A stretch of 8,520 nt of DNA from an uncultured Mediterranea sp. (GTDB lineage: Bacteria > Bacteroidota > Bacteroidia > Bacteroidales > Bacteroidaceae): positions 1 through 8,520 of the forward strand of contig CAMGAL010000082.1 in NCBI GenBank assembly GCA_946007445.1. Reading direction: 5' to 3'. The notes below the pieces were generated by a model. The model saw nothing but the letters and a program-made list of their open reading frames with translations, did not search any database and was not told the origin of the DNA. Numbering within the stretch: position 1 is the first letter of the stretch; each line of letters begins with the position of its first letter. Of this stretch, positions 1 through 7,200 are shown one piece after another. A program made the position numbers and the translations under genes.

Positions 1-329
1 GTACCCTTGGCACGCAGCCAGTCACCGTCCACCCAGGTCTGTATGGGGTCGGTCACGAAGTCGTGTACGGTTTCAGGGGTCTTTTGCGGCACCATGTCCA
101 TGTGGGCTTGCAGGATGACACCCTTGCGGTTTTCCATGCCTGGCGTGGCCGGTTTGCGCATGATGACGTTGCCCACCTCGTCAACCTCCGCCTGCACGGC
201 GTGTCTTTGGGCAAAGTCCAAGAGGAACTGCGTGACGGCCTCCATGTGTCCCGACGGACGGGGAATCTGTGTCAAGGCTTCGAAATTGCTCCACAAGCAA
301 CGTGGAGTCAGGTCAGAAATAGTGCTCAT
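1..329 (-). CDS. pepD: Aminoacyl-histidine dipeptidase PepD (N-terminal part, cut by window edge)
   Basis: Reading the minus strand from ATG at 329 gives 109 complete codons that run off the left edge. The protein begins MSTISDLTPRCLWSNFEAL and closely follows the E. coli PepD N-terminus as I know it, including GNVIMRKPATPGMENRKG, LQAHMDMVPQK and TVHDFVTDPIQ. In the M20C metallopeptidase family the His and Asp of HMDMVP (here H76 and D78) are a zinc ligand and a catalytic-site acid. The enzyme is cytosolic and hydrolyses dipeptides such as Xaa-His. No signal peptide is visible. The remaining zinc ligands and the lid domain lie outside the window, so intactness cannot be judged. It is transcribed divergently from the amidase gene at 492. 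Identification is by motif recall, not by search, but the match is extensive. Confidence 0.95.
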   Translation of the reverse strand, partial: MSTISDLTPRCLWSNFEALTQIPRPSGHMEAVTQFLLDFAQRHAVQAEVDEVGNVIMRKPATPGMENRKGVILQAHMDMVPQKTPETVHDFVTDPIQTWVDGDWLRAKG

Positions 330-377
330 GATTCGTTAGCGTTAAGTGTTATTGGTACGTATTTTTATGTTTTTGGG

Positions 378-409
378 CAAATGTACCCTTTTCTTTTGGG
401 ATGAGCAAC
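378..409 (-). promoter_or_regulatory. Predicted Bacteroides-type promoter of pepD
   Basis: On the minus strand TACATTTG (378-385) matches the Bacteroides -7 consensus TAnnTTTG exactly. GTTG (406-409) lies 20 bp upstream, against consensus TTTG at -33 with 19-21 bp spacing. Transcription would start near 371, giving a leader of roughly 40 nt before the ATG at 329. The -7 element sits inside an imperfect palindrome of the form GGGnAnATnTnCCC. This is a consensus match only; no experimental start is known to me. Confidence 0.6.
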
Positions 410-491
410 TTTTGCAGGCTCTTTCTTGCCGAACTTTTCCGTCCCTCCGGCCGTTAATGTAGATGAGTAACCCCTAACACACCCCAAAGAT

Positions 492-1556
492 ATGAAGAGA
501 GAAGATTTATGCAGCATGGCCATGGGGCTGATGCTGGCCCTGTGGCCCACATCGGGCTCAGAGGCACTGGCCTGTACAGGCATTACCTTACGGAGCCTCG
601 ACGGCAGCACGGTGGTGGCACGCACCATCGAGTGGGCCGGCGGCGATTTAGGCAGTCTGCGCGTGGTGGTACCACGCGGATACACGCAGCAATCGGCCAC
701 CCCCGACAGCACAGGAGGCCTCCGTTTCCAAGCCCGCTACGGCTATGTGGGCCTGGCCGTGGAGCGCCCTGAGTATGTGGCCGAAGGGCTCAACGAGCAG
801 GGACTTTCTGCCGGTCTCTTCTACTTTCCGCAGTACGGCAGCTACGAAACCTACGACCCTGCCCTACGCAGCGAGTCGCTCTCCGACCTGCAGGTGGTCA
901 GCTACGTGCTCGGTCAGTGCGCCACCATCGACGAGGTGCGCCACTCGCTGGCCCGCCTACACATCATCCAGGCCGACATGCGCGGTTCAACCATCCATTG
1001 GCGCTTCACCGACGCCTCGGGCCGGCAACTGATTCTGGAGATTGTCGATGGCCGGCAGCAGTTCTTCGATAGCCACTTGGGTGTCCTGACCAACTCGCCC
1101 GGCTACGAGTGGCACCTCACCAACCTGACCAACTACCTCAACCTACACACCGGCACGGCAGCGGCTACCCCGCTCGGTCCCATCGAGCGACGTCCCTTTG
1201 GTGGAGGCAGCGGTCTGCTGGGACTCCCCGGCGACTATACCTCCCCCTCGCGCTTCGTCCGGGCAGCGTATATGCAGACGTCGGCTCCTCGTTTGGCCGA
1301 TGCCGCCTCTACCGTACATCAGGCTTTTCACCTGCTCAATGCGTTCGACATCCCCATTGGGATGCAGTATGCTCCGACCGACAGTGTGCCCTCCATTCCC
1401 AGCGCCACGCAGTGGACAGTCGCATCCGACGTCACTCACCGCATCCTCTACTACCGCACCATGCACGACTGGTCGCTCCACACCATCGCATTAGAGCACA
1501 TCGACTTCAGCACCACTCCTTATCATACCGAGCCGCTCATGCCTCCACATCCCTAA
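492..1556 (+). CDS. Secreted choloylglycine hydrolase-family amidase (bile salt hydrolase / penicillin V acylase type)
   Basis: A 354-residue N-terminal-nucleophile hydrolase cleaving a linear amide bond. Residues 1-27 form a short signal peptide (K2, R3, then MAMGLMLALW) ending in A-L-A, a type I signal peptidase site. Cleavage there would expose Cys28 as the catalytic N-terminal residue and place the enzyme in the periplasm or outside. In bile salt hydrolase numbering (Cys2) the offset is 26, and it lands on Arg44 (=18), Glu47 (=21, Asp in many homologues), Asn201 in LTNSPGYEW (=175) and Arg254 in SPSRFVRA (=228). GLNEQGL (99-105) is also typical. The usual Asn82 segment AGLNFP reads AGLFYFP here, an aromatic residue as in penicillin V acylases. 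Bile salts, penicillin V or N-acyl homoserine lactones are all possible substrates; sequence alone does not decide. No clear TAnnTTTG promoter was found upstream. The start at 492 is chosen because it includes the charged signal-peptide N-region. Confidence 0.9.
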   Translation: MKREDLCSMAMGLMLALWPTSGSEALACTGITLRSLDGSTVVARTIEWAGGDLGSLRVVVPRGYTQQSATPDSTGGLRFQARYGYVGLAVERPEYVAEGLNEQGLSAGLFYFPQYGSYETYDPALRSESLSDLQVVSYVLGQCATIDEVRHSLARLHIIQADMRGSTIHWRFTDASGRQLILEIVDGRQQFFDSHLGVLTNSPGYEWHLTNLTNYLNLHTGTAAATPLGPIERRPFGGGSGLLGLPGDYTSPSRFVRAAYMQTSAPRLADAASTVHQAFHLLNAFDIPIGMQYAPTDSVPSIPSATQWTVASDVTHRILYYRTMHDWSLHTIALEHIDFSTTPYHTEPLMPPHP

Positions 1557-2604
1557 TGGAGGCACAGAGCCTCTCCACCGTCCGGCGCAAGTTCTCTCTG
1601 GCCACCTCCGGCCGGAGCAACTGCCGGAGCGGGCGGTCATCTCCCTCATTGATGCTCTGTACGCAGTCATATCGGGCGTCGAGCAGCGAGTCCGCATCGT
1701 CTATGGCTCCCGACAAGAGCCAGACCGCCACACCGGCCCTGCGGCAACGTTGCAGCACGCCGTAGGGCACCTTGCCCATCAGCGTCTGTACATCTGACTT
1801 TCCTTCGCCTGTCAGGACCAGCTTCGCCTCCTCCACCTGTTGGTTAAAGCGGGCAATGTCCAGCACGATGTCTATCCCCGACCGCAACTCGGCCTGCTTG
1901 TTGGCCTGCTGGGGTTTGGCGTATCGTCGGGGTGCGGCTGCTGCGGGTGGGCTGGCGATGTCGGACGTGGCGATACCGGCCCGCTCGGTAGCCGAGGCAA
2001 AAGCCCGGAGTCGCTCGTCGAGGAGGCGAACCTGCTCAGGAGTAGCCCCCTTTTGCGGAGCAAACACATAGGCTGCGCCTTGCTCGCCGTACAGCGGATT
2101 GATTACGTCGCAAGCCACCACCATCGAACACTTCGCAGGCAGGCAGCCATGTGCCCGCAGGGCCTCCAGCATCCCCTCTCCGGCATCGCAGGTGGCACTG
2201 CCCCCTATCCCCATCACGATGCGCTCGCACCCCCGGTTCATGGCAGCGGCTATCATCTCCCCCCCCCCCAAGGAAGTCGTACGCGTGGGGGGGCGGGGCG
2301 CCACGGGCGCCCAGGGGCGGCCGCGCGCAGCGGCCATCTCCATGTAGGCACACTTCCCGTCCGACGACAGCACATATCCACACGCCACCCTCTCCATCAA
2401 CGGCCCGTGCACCGTCAGCGTGACGTCCACCACAGGAATCATCCGTCTGACGCACGCCACGAGTCCTTCGCCTCCATCGCTCAGAGGCACTTCCACGACC
2501 CTTGCTGCAGGCACTACGGCGTGTATGCCTTCGCTCGCCGCCCGACAAGCCTCCTCGGCCGAGAGGCACCCCTTGAAGGAGTCAAATGCTACCACTATCT
2601 TCAT
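1537..2604 (-). CDS. Glycerate 2-kinase (GlxK/GarK family) with two altered conserved blocks
   Basis: A 355-residue cytosolic protein of the glycerate kinase type 1 family, which phosphorylates D-glycerate with ATP to 2-phosphoglycerate. Family marks include MKIVVAFDSFKG (1-12), SDGGEG (42-47), MGIGGSAT (131-138), ACDVINPLYG (164-173), APQKGA (182-187) and LTGEGKSDVQTLMGK (264-278). It is shorter than E. coli GlxK/GarK (about 380), mainly through a reduced loop near residues 150-160. Two blocks are abnormal. Residues 94-115, where the family has a pattern like SGLxLVP...RNP...GTGE, read RGRPWAP...RPP...GGGE. Residues 221-237, where the family has GAGAAGGMG..L.AFL, read AAAAPRRYAKPQQANKQ. Both keep frame and length, and the flanks are well conserved. 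Activity is therefore doubtful unless these are sequence errors. The gene converges on and overlaps the amidase by 20 bp and is divergent from the dicarboxylate transporter. Start ATG 2604 matches the family N-terminus. Confidence 0.88.
   Translation of the reverse strand: MKIVVAFDSFKGCLSAEEACRAASEGIHAVVPAARVVEVPLSDGGEGLVACVRRMIPVVDVTLTVHGPLMERVACGYVLSSDGKCAYMEMAAARGRPWAPVAPRPPTRTTSLGGGEMIAAAMNRGCERIVMGIGGSATCDAGEGMLEALRAHGCLPAKCSMVVACDVINPLYGEQGAAYVFAPQKGATPEQVRLLDERLRAFASATERAGIATSDIASPPAAAAPRRYAKPQQANKQAELRSGIDIVLDIARFNQQVEEAKLVLTGEGKSDVQTLMGKVPYGVLQRCRRAGVAVWLLSGAIDDADSLLDARYDCVQSINEGDDRPLRQLLRPEVARENLRRTVERLCASIRDVEA
1559..1573. terminator. Small stem-loop just after the amidase stop (weak terminator candidate)
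   Basis: GAGGC (1559-1563) and GCCTC (1569-1573) can pair as a perfect 5-bp stem with a 5-base loop, two bases after the amidase TAA. No U-tract follows in the plus direction, so a classical intrinsic terminator is not supported. On the other strand it lies inside the glycerate kinase coding sequence. It could be chance. Confidence 0.25.
2259..2269 (-). repeat. 11-base homopolymer (G on the coding strand) inside the glycerate kinase gene
   Basis: Eleven consecutive C on the plus strand encode the end of Leu112, Gly113-115 and the start of Glu116 of glycerate kinase. The family usually has G-T-G-E here, so the middle codon would be expected to be a Thr or similar codon that breaks the tract. 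The tract lies at the edge of a nearly pure G/C stretch (about 2259-2336) that also has a run of seven G at 2287-2293. With 11 bases the frame is open. Confidence 0.9.
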
Positions 2605-2636
2605 ACGTTGTTACTACTATGGTGTTTCACTTGGGA

Positions 2637-2667
2637 CAAATATCGGAAAAAAATGCGAGCCGCCAAT
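2637..2667 (-). promoter_or_regulatory. Predicted Bacteroides-type promoter of glycerate kinase
   Basis: On the minus strand GATATTTG (2637-2644) matches TAnnTTTG in all but its first base. ATTG (2664-2667) lies 19 bp upstream and matches the -33 TTTG in three of four positions. Transcription would start near 2630, leaving a leader of about 25 nt before the ATG at 2604. The match is weaker than for the transporter and regulator promoters. Confidence 0.45.
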
Positions 2668-2680
2668 GACGACTTGCCAA

Positions 2681-2700
2681 ATTCTATATCTCCATAGAAT
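2681..2700. promoter_or_regulatory. Perfect 7-bp dyad between the divergent glycerate kinase and transporter promoters
   Basis: ATTCTAT (2681-2687) and ATAGAAT (2694-2700) are perfect inverted repeats separated by 6 bp. The dyad lies 13 bp upstream of the predicted -33 of glycerate kinase and 24 bp upstream of the predicted -33 of the transporter. A dimeric helix-turn-helix regulator could control both genes from this site. That role is inferred only from symmetry and position; no regulator gene is adjacent, and the sequence does not identify the family. Confidence 0.5.
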
Positions 2701-2724
2701 CCCGCACAAACGGATGAACCTTCG

Positions 2725-2757
2725 TTTGGCAATATGAGGCAAATGTTTGTATCTTTG
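2725..2757 (+). promoter_or_regulatory. Predicted Bacteroides-type promoter of the C4-dicarboxylate transporter gene
   Basis: TTTG (2725-2728), 21 bp, then TATCTTTG (2750-2757) fits the Bacteroides consensus TTTG-(19-21)-TAnnTTTG at every fixed position. The transcript would begin near 2764 and carry a leader of about 84 nt before the ATG at 2848. I see no strong hairpin or riboswitch-like structure in that leader; it ends in an A/G-rich stretch before the start codon. Confidence 0.75.
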
Positions 2758-2847
2758 CGTCGTGCAAGGGCCCACACGCACAACGAGAGGAGAGGCGTAT
2801 CTTTAGGGCTGAACAACCGTGTAAGTATGGACTAAAAGAGAGAACAA

Positions 2848-4158
2848 ATGATTCTGCAACTGCTATTTGTATTGGTGGCTATTCTGATTGGCGCACGCCT
2901 GGGCGGCATCGGTCTGGGCGTGATGGGTGGTGTAGGCTTAGGCATCCTGACCTTCGGATTCGGTCTTCAGCCTACGGCTCCCCCTATCGATGTGATGCTG
3001 ATGATTGCTGCCGTCATCTCCGCAGGCTCGTGTATGCAGGCTGCGGGTGGACTGGACTATCTGGTAAAACTGGCCGAAAGGCTGCTGCGGAATCATCCCT
3101 CGCACGTCACCCTGCTCAGCCCGATAGTGACCTACCTCTTCACCTTCGTAGCCGGCACAGGGCATGTGGCCTACTCCGTGCTGCCCGTCATTGCCGAAGT
3201 GGCTACCGAGACCAAGATTCGCCCCGAGCGTCCGCTGGGCATTGCGGTCATCGCTTCGCAGCAAGCCATCACTGCCAGCCCCATCTCAGCGGCCACGGTG
3301 GCCCTGCTGGGCCTGCTGGCTGGATTCGACATCACCCTGATGGACATACTCCGGATTACGGTGCCTGCCACCCTGCTGGGCGTGCTGGCCGGTGCTCTCT
3401 GCTCCATGCGTGTGGGCAAGGAACTGATGGAAGACCCCGAATACCGGAAGCGTCTGGCCGAAGGCTCTTTTCGACCAGAGAAGGTACAGACCGGTCAGGT
3501 GCAGAACCCGCGTCGTGCCTTGGCATCGGTCCTGATATTCGTCCTGGCCACGTTCTTCATTGTCCTGTTTGGTTCGATGGAAGAGTTGCGCCCCTCATTT
3601 CAGGTGAATGGGGAGACGGTACGACTGGGCATGTCGGCCCTCATCGAAATCCTGATGCTCACGGCAGCGGCACTCATCCTGATTGTGACGCGCACCAATG
3701 GCATCCAGGCTACGCAAGGCTCGGTATTTACAGCCGGTATGCAAGCCGTGATAGCTATCTTCGGCATTGCCTGGATGGGCGACACCTTCCTGAACGGCAA
3801 CATGGAGCAGCTCACCACCTCCATCGAAGGCATGGTACGCCAGATGCCCTGGCTCTTCGGCATCGCGCTGTTCGTCATGTCCATCTTGCTCTACAGCCAA
3901 GCAGCCACCGTCCGTGCCCTGATGCCGCTGGGCATTGCTTTGGGCCTCTCACCCTACCTGCTGATAGCTATGTTTCCAGCGGTCAATGGTTACTTCTTCA
4001 TCCCCAACTACCCCACCATCGTGGCCGCCATCAACTTCGACCGCACGGGCACCACCCGCATCGGCAAGTATGTGCTCAACCACTCGTTCATGATGCCGGG
4101 GCTGGTGGCTACCCTGGTGGCCATTGCCTTGGGGCTGCTATTTATTCAGTTCTGCTAA
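2848..4158 (+). CDS. dcuB: Anaerobic C4-dicarboxylate transporter, DcuA/DcuB family
   Basis: A 436-residue inner-membrane carrier, the usual length for Dcu proteins (433-446). In E. coli the family exchanges fumarate, malate or aspartate for succinate during anaerobic growth. The N-terminus GARLGGIGLGVMGGVGLG (15-32) and QPTAPPIDVMLMI (41-53) are typical. Further marks are AAGGLDYL (65-72), VAGTGHVAYS (101-110), ASQQAITASPISAA (136-149), YSQAAT (349-354) and GTTRIGKYVLNHSF (401-414). Many hydrophobic segments cover the protein, with one charged loop at about 189-222. LRPSF (247-251) resembles DcuB whereas YSQAAT resembles DcuA, so the A/B assignment is uncertain. In a Bacteroidales that ferments to succinate, succinate efflux or aspartate/fumarate exchange would make sense (inference). 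The gene has its own promoter, is divergent from glycerate kinase and convergent with the hybrid regulator. Confidence 0.93.
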   Translation: MILQLLFVLVAILIGARLGGIGLGVMGGVGLGILTFGFGLQPTAPPIDVMLMIAAVISAGSCMQAAGGLDYLVKLAERLLRNHPSHVTLLSPIVTYLFTFVAGTGHVAYSVLPVIAEVATETKIRPERPLGIAVIASQQAITASPISAATVALLGLLAGFDITLMDILRITVPATLLGVLAGALCSMRVGKELMEDPEYRKRLAEGSFRPEKVQTGQVQNPRRALASVLIFVLATFFIVLFGSMEELRPSFQVNGETVRLGMSALIEILMLTAAALILIVTRTNGIQATQGSVFTAGMQAVIAIFGIAWMGDTFLNGNMEQLTTSIEGMVRQMPWLFGIALFVMSILLYSQAATVRALMPLGIALGLSPYLLIAMFPAVNGYFFIPNYPTIVAAINFDRTGTTRIGKYVLNHSFMMPGLVATLVAIALGLLFIQFC

Positions 4159-4198
4159 AAGTACGCTATCTACCTTTCTTTTAAGCAATTGATCCATA

Positions 4199-4285
4199 AC
4201 ATTCACATTTTCGGCCATGCAAACATAGTGATTTTTCACAAAATCGGCACTATATCAGGCCCTGTTTTTCACAAAATCGGCACTA
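4199..4285. repeat. Direct repeats with exact 33-bp period between the transporter and regulator genes
   Basis: A 21-bp unit starting TTTTTCACAAAA and ending TCGGCACTA occurs identically at 4232-4252 and 4265-4285. A degenerate third copy lies one period to the left at 4199-4219 (12 of 21 identical, with TTCACA and TCGGC kept). The 12-bp spacers (4220-4231 and 4253-4264) differ from each other. The first perfect copy also closes a 6-bp inverted repeat, ATAGTG (4225-4230) with CACTAT (4248-4253). The last copy contains the regulator's stop codon (TAG on the minus strand). The whole lies in the 124-bp convergent gap. It may be a dispersed intergenic repeat, a protein-binding array or part of a bidirectional transcription end. 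No convincing intrinsic terminator was seen, only CAGGCCCTG followed by five T at 4256-4269. Confidence 0.85.
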
Positions 4286-7200
4286 CGACTCTTCTTGGTG
4301 CTTGCGCTTCATATACTCCGACGGCGACATGCCGAACTCGTCCTTGAAGCATTGGCGGAAATAGGTGACGCTGCTGAAGCCGGTGCGGTCGGAGATTTCG
4401 GCAATGGAGAGTTCGCCCCGGCGCAAGAGGTCCAGGCTGACCTGCATCTTGAGCTTGCGGACAAACTCATTGACAGTCATATTGGTCAAGCCCTTGATTT
4501 TGCGGTAGAGCGTGGAGTGGCTCATGCACATCTTGTCGGCGATGAAGGCTACATCCATCTTCTCCATGCTCAGGTGGTCGAGGATGATGGCTTTCACCTT
4601 GTCGAGGAAGAGTTGGTCCAACTGGGTGAGGCGGGGTGCTTCGCGACCCTCCTCGTGCATCGTCGGCGAGGTGTCGTCGTCGGAAGCCACCTCCACCGAG
4701 GCCACCGGGGCATCCTCTTCCGTTGCCACGGCGGTGATGAGACTAGCCAACTTGCGCCGGCTAGCCAGCAGGTTCTCCATACGGAGCTGCAGCAGGCGGG
4801 CACTGAAGGGCTTGGTGATGAACGAGTCGGCTCCGGCCTCGTAGCCCTCCTCCTTGTCGCGGATGCTGCCCTTGGCCGTGAGCAGGATGACGGGAATGTG
4901 GCTGGTGCGGATGTCTCCCTTCAGCATCCGGCAGAGGGCAATGCCATCCATGACGGGCATCATAATGTCGCTCACTATCAGGTTAGGTATGCGGTCTTGG
5001 GCCAACTGCCAGCCCTCCCGGCCGTTAGCAGCCACCAGCACCTGATAGTTCTCCTCAAACGAACTGCGCAGGTAGGCACAGAGCTCTTTGTTGTCCTCCA
5101 CCACCAGCAGCAGCGGTTTGTTGCCATCGTGTTCCGGCTCGGCAGGTATCTCTTTTTCAGGCAAAGTGGTCGGGAGTGGCACCTCTTCGTGGCGGGCATT
5201 GGGGTAGGTATTGTCCCGCAGCAGCAACAGGGTGAAAGTCGTACCCTCACCCGGCGTGCTCTCCACGGTGATGATGCCCTCATGCAGGTCAACCAACGAC
5301 TTGACCAGCGCCAATCCGATGCCCGACCCTGAGGCTTGGTGCTCCCCACCCTCCTGATAGTAGCGCTGGAAGATGTGGGGCAGGGCTTCGGGGGCAATGC
5401 CGTAGCCCGTATCACTCACCTGCAGACGGGTGTAGCGCTGGGTGCCCTTGGTCAGGGTGTCCACCTGCAGGGTCACCATCCCCTCGGGCGTGTACTTCAG
5501 GGCATTGGAGAGGAGATTGTTGATGATGATGGTCAGCACCTCGCGGTCGAAATAGAGTTCGGCACCCGACTCGGGTACGCGGATGCAAACCTGCACCTTC
5601 TCGTTCGGGTTGAGTTCCTGGAAGCGGAATCCTATTTCCTGCGCCAGTCCTCCCAGATTGCCGTGGCTGATGAGCAGCTGCCGGTTCTGGGTCTCGGTCT
5701 TGCGAAACTCCAGTATCTGGTTGATGAGGTTGAGCAGGCGGGTGGCACTGTCGCGGATGATGCTGATTTTGTTGGCATGTCGGGGCGAGAGGGTGGAGTC
5801 GGCCAAGAGGTCTTCCAGCGGACCGAGTATCAGCGTCAAGGGAGTGCGCAGCTCGTGGGTGATGTTGGTGAAGAAGCGCATACGCTCGTCGTGCAGCTGC
5901 TTGTTGTTCTCCAGTCGCTGGTGCTCCAGCTCCAGCCGGTTCTCCAGTTCGATGCGTCGCTTGTAGAATAGAAGGGTACCCAAGAGGAGTCCACATACCA
6001 GCAGGAAGTAGAAGAGCTTGGCATACCAGGTGAGCCAGAGAGGCGGATGGATGACAATCTGCAAGGTGGTGAAGCTGCCGTTCCACTCCTGGTTGCGCAA
6101 CTTGGCACGCACCTTGAAGGTATAGTGTCCGGGATCCAGGTCGCGGAAGGTGACTTGGTTCTCCTCGTCCAGCAGGAAGCGGTTGCGGCCCAGACCCTGC
6201 ATCTGATACTCGTACTCGGCCTGTCGGCCCAGGGTGTAGTCCATCACGTTGAATGTGATGCGGAAGGTGTTCTGCCGGTAGTCGAGCGAAACGGTTCGTC
6301 CTTCGTGGGGTATGACGTAGTCGTTGTGGTCGGAGGAGGAGTTCTTGTAAACCCTGAACTCGGTGATGCTGACGGGGATGACCATCTCCGAGTGGCTGAT
6401 TTCGGAGGGATTGAAGTAGCAGGCGCCATTCTGCGAACCGAAAATGAGTCTGCCCCGCACGTCGGCACAGACCGAACCGTCCATGAAGTCACCCATCGGT
6501 ACCCCCTGCTGGTGGGTGTAGTTGTAGAACTGCTGCCGCTGGGCATCCCATTGGGAAATGCCGGCGTTGGTACTGATCCAGATGCGTCCTCGCAGGTCGG
6601 CGGTAATGGCTCTGACATTGAGGTTCTTCAATCCGCACTCGGCCCCATAGAGTTCGATGCGTGGTTGGGCCGGGTCGGCCATGTAGCCCAGTCCGCTACG
6701 GCCGGCTATCCACAGTCCGCCCTGATGGTCCATATATAAAGAGTTGACAGTGTTGTGTCCCAAGCCGTTGCTCTTGTCGATGCGGCAGATGAGCTTCTTC
6801 TGCGCATTGAATTTCAAGAGGCCGTGTTCGGAGGTGCCTATCCAGTAGTTGCCCTGCTGGTCGATGACAATGCCATGCACGGCCCGATTGCGCAGCGAGT
6901 GGTTGAACTCCTCTTCAAAGCGAGCCTCTCCCCGGTGCCAGGTGTAAATACCGGTCTGGGTACCTATCCACATGCGTCCCTGGGCATCCTCGCAGAAGCA
7001 GACGATATCCAGCCCGGACTCAGGCAAGGAGATGCGAGTCAGCTTTCCGTTGTCGGGTTGGCAGAGCAGTACACCGTCCTGATGGAGGCCTATCCAGAGC
7101 TGTCCGCGGCTATCCTTGTAAATGGCTGAGGCATGGGTCAAAGACTGGGCGATGCCATTGAACGGAATGATGCGCCTCTCGCCCGACTGGGTGAAGGAGA

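Noticed and set aside
365..712. 115-residue minus-strand open frame across the pepD/amidase gap
   Set aside because: It overlaps the conserved amidase N-terminus and has no recognisable motif or fitting promoter.
1772..2071. Plus-strand reading through the altered glycerate kinase block, containing GAAAAGGLA at 1931-1957, as evidence of a small inversion
   Set aside because: Reverse-complementing the block in any frame does not restore the family order GAGAAGG-M-G..LxAFL, and the adjacent residues on that strand are plain antisense of conserved kinase sequence.
2761..2781. GTGC/GCAC hairpin in the transporter leader as an attenuator
   Set aside because: Only 4 bp of pairing with a 12-base loop and no U-tract.
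2734..2826. 30-codon leader peptide before the transporter gene
   Set aside because: Its ATG lies upstream of the predicted transcript start near 2764, and the peptide resembles no known leader.
4199..4285. CRISPR array
   Set aside because: Spacers are only 12 bp, there are two perfect units, and no cas genes are present.
4295..5332. 345-residue open frame antisense to the regulator, and the many other long antisense frames at 5336-8347
   Set aside because: They are shadows of a GC-rich, strongly conserved gene; their translations show no domain, and the sense frame has all kinase and receiver motifs.
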